DNA from: Thelonectria olida
Taxonomy: Eukaryota > Ascomycota > Sordariomycetes > Hypocreales > Nectriaceae
DNA: 64,000 bases
Assembly (NCBI GenBank): GCA_020736575.1
Contig: JAGPYM010000044.1
Coordinates: 1-64,000 of the forward strand
Direction: 5' to 3'
In this document: positions 37,985 to 49,435 of the stretch, piece after piece
Layout: each line of letters begins with the position of its first letter
Numbering within the stretch: position 1 is the first letter of the stretch
The notes under the pieces: generated by a model
What the model was told of the DNA's origin: nothing
Database searches by the model: none
Seen by the model: only the letters and a program-made list of their open reading frames with translations
Program-made: the position numbers and the translations under genes

Positions 37985-38345
37985 AAGTTAAACCTAAGTT
38001 AAAAATACAAAACTATAATTAATTTAAATCTGGCAGCTAGTTAACTAGTTAAGTATATATAGCTTATTATAATACCCCTTAGCTATAATAAAAAAGCTTT
38101 TAATTAGCCCGCGCTGCATTAGTATATAAATAACTAGAGGACAATTGGTAAATTAATATTATAATTTACTTAAGCTAGCTTGGGCATATTATGTTAGAAT
38201 ATTAATTAGTTAATTGTAAGGCTATAAGGCCACTACTTATAGGGGCGTTTAATTTCGCGCAAGTTACTTATAAGCTAGAGGTTTTCCCCTATAAATATAC
38301 TTAAATAGGGCTAGCTATAGTAAAATATAGAGTATTTCTTCGATA
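37985..38345 (+). repeat. Repeat family R1, intermediate copy at block edge
   Basis: This third R1 copy retains GC-containing words lost from the 36.9-kb copy (TAGCCCGCGCTGCATTAG, AGGGGCGTTTAATTTCGCGC, CTAGAGGTTTTCCCC). It ends where the AT-rich block meets normal DNA. Confidence 0.66.
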
Positions 38346-38429
38346 ATTAAATATACATTTCCATAAGTTGTGAATGTAAAGCAGTTAAGTAGCTATGCGT
38401 CCCAATCAGGGGATATTGCGTGTATAATA

Positions 38430-39083
38430 GGGGCTAGTGGTTGTGAGCCCCGAGAGGCCGGCACCACTGATATCTGGAAGAGTTAGAGTACCGCCCGCAC
38501 AGGTCAATAGACAAGAGGCAGAAACAGTGATAAGATGGCTGCGAACGAGAGACTCGCTATTCTTCGCTTGAAGGCGTCGTACAAGTGGGCAGATTCCTGT
38601 CACCATATGAACCAGAGTAAGTTCATGCATCAGGAAACTCACCTAACCAGGTCGCAAGCACATCGGACCGTGTCAGTACAGACTTAGGCGACAGATACTT
38701 GCTGTCTTCGGTAAGGATAAAGTTCATATCCTCTTGCTTTGCAACTAGCTCGCGCTCGTTGCCACAATGATTTTCTGTGTGCCAGCAAGAGTGTATCCTT
38801 GCCAAGGAAGAACAAAAATGACACGTCCATCCGAGGTAGCAGCGTCGAGTATCCCCATCCCACTTGGACAGAGTCTCGCCGAGAGCATAACATGAGTCCC
38901 AGATGTGGGAGCCACGATAGCCTTGCAAGTCAGGTCATCCAACCGCAGTATCTCATCCATGAAGGGCCCGGTGGCATTGATGGCACCCATGGCACGAACG
39001 GTGAATTCGTCCGTCTCACCTTCGTTGCCCCGCCCGGTCAGGGCAATCGAGTTCAGCAATCTCAAGCTAACTTCACGACTCAC
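38430..39083 (-). pseudogene. GUT2: Mitochondrial FAD glycerol-3-phosphate dehydrogenase pseudogene fragment
   Basis: The minus strand reads DEFTVRAMGAINATGPFMDE, IVAPTSGTHV, ILDAATSDGRVIFVLPWQG and GTQKI, all diagnostic of GUT2, which oxidises glycerol-3-phosphate at the inner mitochondrial membrane. A one-base frameshift follows, then ELVAKQEDMNFIL, SKYLSPKSVLTRSDVLATWLG, an intron-like gap (donor GTGAGT, acceptor GGTGACAG), and ICPLVRRLQAKNSESLVRSH with LLTCAGG. After that the similarity stops. The N-terminal FAD-binding half and the C-terminal third are missing. It lies about 90 bp from the AT-rich block. A functional copy must be elsewhere if the species grows on glycerol. Confidence 0.83.
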
Positions 39084-40358
39084 CTTGTCCTCTTTTTGGA
39101 CCCCAGACTATTTGTGAGTGAACGCCCTACTATGTCTTTCCAGAGTTCCTCCACATTTGTGCCACTGGTAGTGAAGGACACTCGTGTCAAACTCCCCACT
39201 CCATTATGCTCACATCCCAATAACCCCCTCGTTGGTCTCTCTGCCCTCATAGTGAACTCCTTGTCAAACCCAATTCATCTGCACACTTAGAGGCATGCCT
39301 AGGCGCATATCTCAACTGCGCGTCAGGTGCATAGACGGCATGGTATCCTATGAAAGTCTCGACCAATCCCACCGTATCCACCCTATCTGCGCTGCCCCTT
39401 CCAATTTACCATTCGTCCGTCGCATCGCCAGGCCAGAATAAACTCGGGTATACTCGCTCGAGTGCCATTTGGTGTAAATGTGGTGCCGTGCGTAGTCTCC
39501 ATCGAATCGTGAATGCGCACAGTCGGTTCCAAAGGAAATAATGAAGCACCATTCGGCTTGTGAGGGCTAGACGGACAAGCTCAGTGTGTCTGCCGCAACT
39601 GATCCCCTTAGACTGTTGAAACAGGCACTCATTCCAACAGGAACACTAATGCATTCCTCAAAGGACCTTTTAGTTACTTTTCTGCGCGTTATTTTATGTA
39701 TAAGAAGGGCTCCATTGGCCCTCTTAGACAGTGAAGAATCAGGAGCCTCTATGACTTCAGTTTTCCTTCACCAAGTTTGACAATGGCCCATGTGTAAATT
39801 TTTGAGAAACTGGAGCGGTGAATTCAAGATCAAGAATATACCAGTGTGAAGTTTTGGGTTTTGGGACCTATGAAGTAGTTTTTTCTGGACGGTGGTGTTT
39901 TGAGGGGGCAGAGGGGAGAGAGGAAAGTTCTTTGTTGCGGCGAGGCGAGGCGAGGCATTATTCTGGTGATTTGAATGACAATGTTTCCGTTGTGAATTCG
40001 AACCTGAATAAGAGGTTGGTTTTCTCACGGGGTCTTTGATGACGTTCGTCATGGTCAGCGTTATGGATGTTGATCTGGGGGAAAGGGTGAGAGATGGATA
40101 AAATGATAAGAGTAGAGGCTTTGTTGATGCGGAGGAAGGATGAGAAGAAAAAATTTGGATCAGAGGCTTCGGTTAACAAGTATGAGATGAATATGCGTAG
40201 TGAAATGTGTAGATTTTGTTTCCAGGTACCCATATACAAAATGAACGTTATCGACTCAACCTGCCGGCTCCCACTCCATACAACAACCAGTCAGATCTTA
40301 ATGCAGCTTCTTCCAAGCTCTCGTCCCATCCAACCCACCCGTCCAACGGTCGAGACAC
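39084..40358. other. Intergenic stretch without a recognisable gene
   Basis: Short frames only. The part near 40000 includes a small GCGAGGCGAGGCGAGGC repeat (about 39939-39956). The right end is presumably the 3' untranslated region of the permease gene ending at 40359. Confidence 0.4.
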
Positions 40359-42081
40359 TCAATAAGTATATCGGAAATCGGGAGAGGCATCATTCTAAAG
40401 CAACGCGTCAGTCAGAGCATCACAAGCCGTCAGAAACAATCACTCACATCATAGGACTCCAACACCCTCTCCCCCTTATCCGCCTTACGATTCAACCTTC
40501 TAAAATCCCAATCACAAACCACCACCAGGGCAATCGTCAGCAATGAGCACGCGATGCACGCCAACATGCCCGGCTTGTACCCCGTCGCCTTGTCCTGCTC
40601 CCGGAAGACCAAACTGCCCGCGATCCCGCCCAAGCCGCCAAACCCAACCAGCGTCGCGCTGCAGAACGCCCGCTTCCACTGCCCGCGCACGTTGTTAGCT
40701 TGGAACGATATCGTGGCTGGGACGTTACTGTTTGCGCCCGCCGTGACGATAAAGACGCCAAAGTAGCGCATGCTCGCGCTGGTCGCCCAGCCCATAATAG
40801 AGAGGCCGATAAGGCAGAGGAGCATGTTAAAGATAATAATAGGTCCGCGGATATGGTATTTATCGCCGAGGTAGGCAGTGCCGAGCATAACGAATCCGGC
40901 AAAGACAAATGGGGGTGCCACGAGACACTGCGCCTGACCAACCGAGAAGCCCATATTTCCAACTAGCAGGATAGGCAGTGTGTAGGCAAGCGCGTACCCT
41001 ATTGTCGCTGTATTTAAGAAGATTAATGCATAGGCCCAGACCTTCCAGTCTGCGCCTCCTCGAAGAAACTTGGATAGCTGGAAGGGCGGGACGGCTGTAT
41101 CACCGCGGTCTCGGTGGACGCGGGCGACAATCCAGGCGCACTCACGGGCGCTAAGGAAGGCCCAGGATTTGCGCTTCGAGTCCGGGAAGTCAACAAGGAG
41201 CCAGTAACCTACAGCGCCGATAGCGACAGTAAGGACGCCTTCAATAATGAAGATCCAGCGCCAGCCGGTGAGGCCTTCGCGGCCGTGGAGTTGCATGAGC
41301 TGGGGTGATGGTGAGTTTGCGATGTGTGAAAAGGGGGTAGGAAATGTGGATGATGGGGGACTTACACCATAAGCGAGAATTCCAGAAGAGCCTGCAGCAA
41401 CACACCCGAGAAGATAGAATGCAGAGAATCGTTTCCCAACTTCGTCTATAACCGTTGTAGTCAGTCTTAGGCTCTAGAGACTTGATCTTTGGGATGAAAG
41501 CTTACATCGTGTATACCAGGTGCTCAACAGATAGACGCAACTCGCAAAGAACCCAGCCTCGAGCAGACCCAAGACTACTCTTAAAGCAGCCAGCTCTGCA
41601 AATTTCTGAACAAAACCCATACCAATCATAACACCGCCCCAGAGCATCGTGATAGCCGCCAGATGCAGACGCGGGCCAATTTTGCGGATGAGGACAGTCG
41701 ACGGTGGCTGGAAGAGGATGTACGGAATGAAAAACACTAGATTTGCGATATTCTTCCCATCATCAGTGCCGTTTTCAGCTTCTCGGCATAAAGTGCACTT
41801 ACATAGCGAAATCCTGTCAAGACCAACTCCGTGCTCATACCCGCAATATTCGCAGCGCTCATATTCGTCCGGTCCATTAGGGAAACACAGTACATCGCTC
41901 CCATTGTGACCACAAGCCGTCTATCAATCCGACGGATAATATTGCGTTGTTCCTCAGGGGTGAATCCATAGTTATCATCCCCCTCGGAGCTGTGTTGGTT
42001 CGGCTTTTGGTCGAGTTGCTTAATATCGACCTGGCTCTCCAGCGCACCAGCCTCGGTGTTTGTAACCACAGGTTTCTCCAT
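40359..42081 (-). CDS. MFS permease, anion:cation symporter (DAL5/TNA1-like) family
   Basis: Five exons, 42081-41803, 41752-41506, 41445-41366, 41299-40448 and 40394-40359, with introns of 50-66 nt, encode 497 residues. The last exon codes only NDASPDFRYTY and stop; the C-terminal ...NPxFRYxY is a hallmark of this family, which supports the exon. Other signatures are RRIDRRLVV, SLMDRTNMSAANIAGM in helix 1, LVFFIPYILFQPPSTVLIRK, GLLEAGFF, STWYTRYEVGKRFSAFYLLG and GLTGWRWIFIIEG. Members at the plasma membrane take up allantoate, nicotinate, pantothenate or other small anions with protons; the GLMQLHGREGLTGW text recalls the nicotinate (TNA1) branch, but the substrate is uncertain. The reading frame is intact. 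Confidence 0.93.
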
Positions 42082-45005
42082 TGATGAAGATGAGTGTAAA
42101 TCCTAGACGAACAAGGTATTAAGAGAGTGGGAACCAAGCAGAGTTATACGAAAAAGATGAAAGAGGGGAGAAGAAACGGCCAAGCATTATATGATTGGCA
42201 GAAGGATGAAAGCACAAGACGTTACAAGAGAGGGCCGCGGTCACCCAAGACCCAGCACAGCAAGAGTTAATTGTGACACGAAGACGTACAGATCTGTCCT
42301 CGCAAGGAGAGCGTCGCACCCGGGCTAATATTCTTACAGCTTTCGTTTGCTTTTCGGCTGTTCCTGAGATTGTCTATCTCGAAGGATTGATATCGAGAAG
42401 ACGCGGTGTCTGGTGTGGGTTTATATCTTTTTCGTGTTTCCCTCCGTCTCCCCCCCTCCCCCCCCCCCCCCCTGCTAGCTTTCTAGAATCATTGACTCCT
42501 CATTTATCTGCTTCTCGCAACTAGCCTCTCCTTTCCGACTCGATCAGACATGCTACAACGGGAGCATTACCGACGGCCCAATCGCTCTCGAGAATACTCT
42601 CCAAGATGACTCAGGCGGCGGCTCTCCTCCCCTTCTAGGATCAGGGAATATTCCCTTCCGGACACCCATGCGTCTCTATCCCATGTGGAAAACGGGTCCA
42701 TAGTCTTTGTTCCTCTCTTATCTCATGCCCATGAGTAAGTCTAGTCTCCACCTCTCAACCTCCACAATATAGAATTTGCTTGGATGATCTGCCGGCGAAC
42801 GGACGAGGTCTACCGAGGACCCGTCGTCCGAACTTTGTGGGGAAAGCTAGGGCTGATGGAGGGAGGGCTGCTTAGTGAGGTCGGGGAGTTGCCCGATTAG
42901 GTGTGAACGTGATGGAGAGAGGGATGTGAGTGGATGGATCTAGAAGTCAGGCGCCTAAGATAGGCTTGGAAGAAAGGGATAGGGTGAAGTGTCATGGGAA
43001 TAGTGTAGAGACTACCGACGGAGGAGGGGAGGAGGGGAGGACCTGAAGGCTTGGGGAGGGGAAGGACATTGCCGAAGATCCACGGGTGGATGGATGAATG
43101 CTTTGACTGACACGCTTTATTATCGTGTTTCGTCTACAGCCTCTGGGAATACAACGACACGTCTTGAGATTCTCGTACAGGATTCTCGTACATGATTCTC
43201 ACATCTTTCGAGTTTCTGTTACATCGCCTCCATGCTACCTCAACTCATAAGCCTCTTCCCATGCCCGAGACGCAAGATAAGCCTAATGCTACCGATTTTA
43301 CCTATTTCCATGACTATTGGTAATGCTTGGGCATCACTAGCTCGTCCCTATTGCACTACTAAATCCAGGCGCCTAGGTTTCGCAGAGCGGGAATCCCGAA
43401 GCGGGAGGTGGGCATCGGTAACAATGGTTCCAAGCCACCGGGAGACGCGAGGAGAGCTAGGCCACTTTAGGTTTGTACGTGTACGGATGAACTAGAAGCT
43501 GGGTGTCTTTGAGAGAAAAGAGATGAACTCATGGTTTAGAGGTCTTGATTACATGTTACGGTCTGGTGGTGTATACGGGAGCATAGGTCAAGAGGAAATA
43601 CGAGTCAGGTTCAACACCAAGCTGCATTCATTATTCATCACCACCAAACCTAGAGATGGCTGAAATGATTTTCCTCGCTATCTTCTCCACACACACGCGC
43701 GCAAGACATATAGCAAACATCATGAATCATGTACGCGGGCCTTGCCATTCCCGAGTCCTTTCCCGTGTCGATTATCCCATCCATCCCACCTCAACTTTTT
43801 TCTCTCTTTCCCCTCTCTCAGTCAGGCGGAACGCCACCTCTTCATCCCATCCGACCCGTCATTCTTCGCCACTTCCTCTCACTCTATGTCCAATCTCGTC
43901 CTTCACCCTCCACCGCCCGTCCTTCCCTTGTACTTCCTTCCACACCCCATAAAAACAAGTCCGTAGCTCATCTCCATCTCCCGAAGCTCATCTCAACCAA
44001 TAACACGCCATAGTCTGACCTTGGATACCGAAGTTCAGGTCGCTCTGCAAGATTTTGAAGTACCCCAAACGCAACGCAACGCAAACGCAACGTAATGCGA
44101 GAACTCTTATTCAATTTAGAGAAAATCGAATTGTGAGCGAATGTGTGACACCCCGGAGTCTTGTTCTCGGGCGTTGACACTAAGCGGCCGTTGGAACTCA
44201 ATTGTCCAAGTCCAGACTCTGCTGCTTCTTATGGTGTGTACTACCTATTCGGAGTAGCCTGATGTTGACACGCCGACAAACATAAACTTCTCAGTAGTAT
44301 GCCCTTAGTGATGCGAACGTAGAGTTCCACTATGGACGCGGCATCAAAATTACTCAAGAGCGTCATTCGCGTGGTTTTATTTGTGAACTCTGTGCAAAGT
44401 GATGACCGGACAGAACAAATATTGGATGATGGAACACACAGTCTCTACTGGTAAACGGAATCGAGTAGGAGGAGATGGAGCAGCAAGGAGTAATTACTCT
44501 ATATTACAGAAGCGTTTATTTGTTTCTGATTACATCGCATTCCTCATCTTCATACTGCAGTCGTCCTTTACACATTCTCTCATGACGTTGATGAGGTAGG
44601 TCTGAGCATGTCTCTGATGGAGAGGTTCTTCAAGAGCATACATGTCGGCGCACGGTAGTTGGGTGTCCTCGATCGTCTTCTTGGGGGGTGGTCGCTTCCA
44701 TGGTAAGACCACCAAGATCACTCTCGGTCTATAAGCCGATCAAACGCAAGTCAGCAACACGGTTGGATCTACGGAGCAGAGCTAATAGCACCGTTGCAGC
44801 ACACTTCTCCTCCAAATAAGGCAGAGGTTCGAATGCGTCTCTAATATATATATCTATATATTCCAGCCTGCAAAGGATGCATCAATAACTCGCAAGCCTT
44901 GCTTTAGCGTACCATTCGAACGCGATCCTGACGTGGTCGATCGACCGGACGACACCATTGCGTAGATGAAGGAGGAATACACAGGCCGCGCCGGTCGTAT
45001 GGCCC
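42082..45005. other. Long intergenic region, pyrimidine-rich tracts
   Basis: The region carries promoter-like CT-rich tracts at about 42430-42540, including an uninterrupted run of 15 C at 42458-42472, and at about 43780-43965. A 75-codon open stretch without an early ATG at about 42484-42712 (+) has protein-like text (CYNGSITDGPIALENTLQDD) but no known family. A short GCAACGCAACGCAAACGCAACG repeat lies at about 44070-44092. I see no gene that can be defended. Confidence 0.4.
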
Positions 45006-45248
45006 TTAGTGGGCTTGGGCGGATTTGCGTTCGAGCTGACGTGCTGAGGCTGTCTGCATGGTCTCAACCGTGGACGATACCCAAGCCCTTGAGCTTTTCC
45101 GGAATATGCCGGAGGGAGACTTCGACGGGGACACCTCTGTTAGACCTTTAAAGTTACCTGACAGGTCGGTCGAGAAGGCACGTGGAACGACTATGACGAC
45201 GGAGCCGTAGGTTAGGACAGTTATAGCTAGTACTAACGCAAAATACAT
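45006..45248 (-). CDS. Possible small secreted protein, unknown
   Basis: From ATG at 45248 an 80-residue frame starts with a hydrophobic, signal-peptide-like segment (MYFALVLAITVLTYGSVVIV) followed by a Ser/Lys-rich tail (SPSKSPSGIFRKSS) without cysteines. An intron may interrupt it. No family is recognised and the frame could be chance; the only support is the N-terminal hydrophobic stretch. Confidence 0.25.
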   Translation of the reverse strand: MYFALVLAITVLTYGSVVIVVPRAFSTDLSGNFKGLTEVSPSKSPSGIFRKSSRAWVSSTVETMQTASARQLERKSAQAH

Positions 45249-45995
45249 TTCGGCTAGTAGAAGAGTGAGAATGGAAGTTGAAAAGTTGAAAAGTTGATAC
45301 AGTACCATGATGGCCAGCGGCGGGCGCAGCGTCGACCGGTTTTATGTTGCTAGCAGGGTGTTAAGTTTGGGTACTGTACTTCAATCACAAAAACAGGACC
45401 AAAAGTATATCTCTGATTGGGTGAAGCGGCTTCGCCGTCGCCATGGACAATGGCTAAGCCAATATGCTGCCTTTTGTCTTTTGCATAAAGGGTAGCGCGC
45501 TTGATTGAAAGAGGGTTATGTATAGTACAGTATGTATGTACTCTATAATACTGTGCATACATACATCCCCAATCTCTGTTTTTATTGATCTACCTGCTTT
45601 AGCGTCTTAACTTTCTTAGACACTCGTGGCTTAGCCGAAGAGAAATCGGCGGGTCGAGTGGATCAACAGTATGAGTAGAGACAAGAGTCTGTATGGGATC
45701 AATATCCCCAAGAAGCTGGCTGCTAACTGATATGAAAACTTAACGCGAACTCTACTTTGTACGAGCACGTTTCACGTATGTGAATGTTCAATCGCAAGTC
45801 TATTCAAAATCGATACCAAAGTCACCCCATCTCCTCAAACATCTCTCCTCGCAACATACCAAATATCTACCAGTCATTACGCTGCGACGGCTGCAACGTA
45901 CTACTCCCATGCGACGCCGGCAAGCTCGGCAGGCGATACTCTCGATGATCCACAAACGCCCGCATGGAGCTCGAATTGTTCTCTTTCGAGCCTGG

Positions 45996-47182
45996 CTAGC
46001 TCAGCGCGTCGTCCTCTCGACGGGAAAATCCACGCGGTAAACTAGTGTCAGAAGTCTCCTCATCCCTCGGGTTCCTCACTGTGTTGCAGAAACTTGTCGA
46101 TGGATGGAGTGCGGGGCTGGGGCGGCTGGTGCCGTAGGTGTCGCCGGTGGAGAGGCCGGGGACGAGTTGCGGAAGATTGGGCGGAGGAGAGCGACAGAGC
46201 TTGGATAATGTGGTTAGCGAGTGAGGAACGGAGGGTATTCGCGTTCTGAGGGCGGATTTACTGGCGAAAACAGCCAACTGGACTTCCACGCTCCCCCAGA
46301 CCATTGCAAGTGTCAGCTGATATGGCAGCTCTTGACAATGGGGGTCGTAGTTCTGAGACTGGATGATCTGAAAGGCCGAGGCGATACAGACGCTGGGGTA
46401 GTGTAAGCAAGCGTCTTGGAGGCAGGCCGATGAACGTACAAAAATCCACAAGAAAAGAGGCCGACAACCGCAATCTTTTGCCCAAACGGGAGCTTCATCC
46501 TCAAAACCTCGAATATAGGCAAGGCCAGAATGAGAGTATCCAGCAAGGTGTGCGTCAACTCCGTTGCGAGATAGTACCTCGCCACATCCATTGTACAGCG
46601 GCCATGTATCGACTTATCCCAGTAATACTGGACGAGCGAGCAGCGGAATAGTGTGACGAAAGTGCGTATGAGGATCCACACAGCGCACTCGACAATGAGG
46701 ATAAGGATCGGCCATCGGATGGGTAGGAGTAGGAACATGCACCGGTAGAAGGTGAGGACGGCGAGCTTCGAGAGGCATATTGACTAGGAATAGAGAAACT
46801 CGCTGATCCACAGGACGAGGTATGAGTTTTCAAGGATATAGTCGATCTGCGACTGGGGGTACTGGCCGATTTTCTGGCCAAGCTTGAAGTGTTCTACCCC
46901 TACACTGCATCAGCACGCTGCGACGTGAGACAGAGTTCCTAGACGCACATATAAGGGTAATGGTAGACTACCCGACAGCAATGAACTGCTCAAGTCAGCA
47001 AGACAATGTCTCATAAAACCAGTGCAGCGCAGCCTTACCCAAGCAGCGATGGAAAAGCCATCGTCAAAGGCCATGCCCATCCTCGTCATGCGCCGCGCCT
47101 TGAGCCTCAGGACGAGCGCGAGCGCGGCAAAAGGCATAGGGATAACGACGCCGGCCCAGGCATTCAGGACGAGATTCGTCAT
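45996..47182 (-). pseudogene. Rhodopsin-like integral membrane protein gene with one in-frame stop
   Basis: Four exons can be joined: 47182-47039, a 14-nt microexon 46985-46972, 46904-46440 and 46392-45996, keeping one frame of 339 codons. The product has the fungal rhodopsin domain: ALALVLRLKARRMTR, AFDDGFSIAAW, FIAVGVGVEHFKLGQKIGQ, KLAVLTFYRCMF, FRCSLVQYYWD, LLDTLILALPIFEVLRMKLP, QKIAVVGLFSCGFF and MVWGSVEVQLAVFASKSALR, followed by a variable Ser/Pro-rich tail. The family is seven-helix and includes PTH11-type receptors. One TAG at 46784-46786 interrupts SEFLYS*SICLSKLAV, where a coding residue such as Gln is expected. Everything else is intact, so this is a very young pseudogene, a readthrough case, a sequencing error or an undetected splice. 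Confidence 0.75.
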
Positions 47183-49435
47183 GCCTGAGTGATGCGACGT
47201 TAAGGAGGAGAAGAGGAGGAGGCCGTCATCGAGGAGGAGGGCTTTTGAATCTGTGCTGAACTCGCAGTGGAGAAAAATCCCGGGCAGGGGGGGCCAAAGA
47301 GACTCAGCACCCTCTGCCGAGTCATGCGACACGTTCAAAGTTGGTGTCGCAAGCGACCTGTCGCGAGTTGTTCAATAGCATCAACCCACTCGGAAGAGTA
47401 AATGAGGCTAACAGTATCCAAGACTGTGAATGAGAGCCTGCAGTAAGAATGTCAGAAGAATCAATTGCTTGCCCCAGCGAGGATCATCAACACAGCCACC
47501 ACCACCAACTCGTCACCTTAGTGCCAACGCCCTTATCAGCTGGGCATGTCATCAGCAGTGACCCGGACCAGCCAGAGCCGCGGAATTTCGATTATCCCCA
47601 GAACTTGATCGATTGACGCAGGGTCTCGGTTGTTGTCGCTCGAGTCAGATAAGGGAGCTGACTTAGCCATATCCCTTTGCCGGCGTTATGTGGACAATCT
47701 TAGAGGTCAACTAACGACAATCAGCGTGAAGTTGAGCTGAAAGCTGCAGGAGACAAGCCTTGCCCAACCTTACTTGTCATCCTCTGGCTACTAGTAGCCT
47801 GGAAATTTGCTTGGTGACAGGGTCGAGGCTTGGTCTACAGATTACTAGTAGCCAGAATGTCGCATATGTGCTCCGGCGAGCCGTGCGACCGAATGTGAAA
47901 CGCGGCCCGTACATTTGGGGTCGTTTCACATCCAGCTAGTCTCATCAAGGAGTCCAAACCTAACAACATGAGCTTAAATGGCTGTATCTGAACACATGGC
48001 TGTTCAATTCGCTCTGTTCTTTAGATAATTCCTATCAATTGACTGGTGCTATTAATGATCCCTGTGGAGCCAATTGTCTGACACAGAAGAGAACTGTTCA
48101 ATAGTGGCAAAAGTGTCACGGCCTGGTCCACTGTGCAGGGCTTAAATGAGCTGTTGTGTGCTACTGCAATTCCAACCAATGCGATTATTGACCAATCTTT
48201 TGCCCTGCACAACCGTTACAAAAAGGAAGCTCATGGAAATAGCTTGAAAGGCTGATAAATATTGTCGTCAAAGATGACAGTTGCATCTTGCCGGTTTTAT
48301 CAGCCTTGGCTGCTGCAGGTGGACAAGCAACTGTTTTCGTATTGTGTGAGGCAAGTCAGGAAGCTCGGTCACTACTAACACCTGCAATGCAGCAGCATGT
48401 TTTTTCCTTTAAGGGCGAATAGATAACGTAGATAGATCATCTCGTCGACTCTAAGCGATCTGCGCGGAGCGGGCCGGTCTGCCCTGCTACGATTTGATGT
48501 TGGGTCTGCGGGGCAAGCGATACACTTTCAGCTACCCGCTGCTACGACCTTCCCTGTCACCTCACGACTTGGATACTCCAGCCAATGATTCACCATCCGG
48601 TCCCCACGCTGCCCTGCCATAATTCACCGCTAAGTGACTCGCCGAGCTGGACAAACGCCTTTCTCGGGTTGCCCGCCTGCATTTGTCAGTCCGTCACAAG
48701 TACACTGCTAATCAACATCTGAAGACTTGCTCCACGAAACATCATGTAATCCCTATACTAGAGAAACGCAAGAAGATAAGTCTTACCCACGGAAAGTTGA
48801 TAATTACGCCTTCAGTCTTAGAGCCGTAGCATCCAGTACCGCAGACCTTGGGCTAAAGAGCGTGTCGGTCGAACTTGAACCGGGCGGCGACGACGAGAGA
48901 CTCGCCTTGGAAGAGTATCATCTGGCTCCTCTTTCCCGCGGAAGCGCAGTGGTGGAGGTGCTCCTCCTCCAGGCGGAAGTCCAGTTCTGCCAGCAGGCCT
49001 CGCCCGACCAGTCGCCCGCCTTGCATAGACGAGGTCAGCGGCCGGCTAAACTAGCTGACGTCGCCGCTCTCAATGGCAAGCTCCTTTTCGCTCCGTTTAC
49101 TAAGTAGTTCGTTCGGTATTATCAGGGCAGAGTTGCTATAAGTATGCTATTCATGGTGTGCTGCTACTACTACTATCACTACTAAAGTAGTTACCACCTG
49201 TCTACGGCTAAGAAAGATACTCAAGTCGGCTTTTATAAAACTTAATATGTTTTGAATTTCGAGTGAAGAAGGCGTATGATTGTGTAGTTCGTCCGACTTG
49301 CTAATTTCTCGAACGCTTGCCCTGTCATACCAACCTGATCCAATCCCATCCCATCCAGGTACAAAGCAAGCGATCCCGTCAAAAGTTCAAGGCCTTAACC
49401 GATATTGCGTGAATGATTAACTCAAAACCCGTGTA
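47183..49435. other. Intergenic region without a recognisable gene
   Basis: A perfect 14-bp palindrome GGCTACTAGTAGCC lies at 47786-47799, with an 11-bp part of it repeated at 47843-47853. A 126-codon frame at 48727-49107 (+) starts only with TTG and has no motif; the opposite strand there also has an open stretch, so strand and reality are unclear. Nothing else is evident. Confidence 0.4.

Larger units (their letters stand above)
27210..38345. repeat. AT-rich RIP-mutated block 3
   Basis: This is the longest AT-rich block. It contains one complete LTR retrotransposon (27556-35625), a 28-bp tandem repeat next to it, an inverted R2 copy (about 36295-36760) and two R1 copies (about 36905-37330 and 37985-38345). 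Outside these landmarks it is featureless AT-rich sequence, and no open frame longer than 70 codons exists. Confidence 0.85.

Noticed and set aside
38739..39290. 183-codon plus-strand frame over the GUT2 remnant
   Set aside because: It is antisense to clear GUT2 similarity and without features.
42458..42472. Run of 15 C as a possible functional element
   Set aside because: A homopolymer in a pyrimidine-rich intergenic tract; most likely slippage or a sequencing-length artefact.
44820..44845. GGTTCGAATGC word resembling a tRNA B box
   Set aside because: No matching A box, acceptor stem or anticodon arm can be folded around it.
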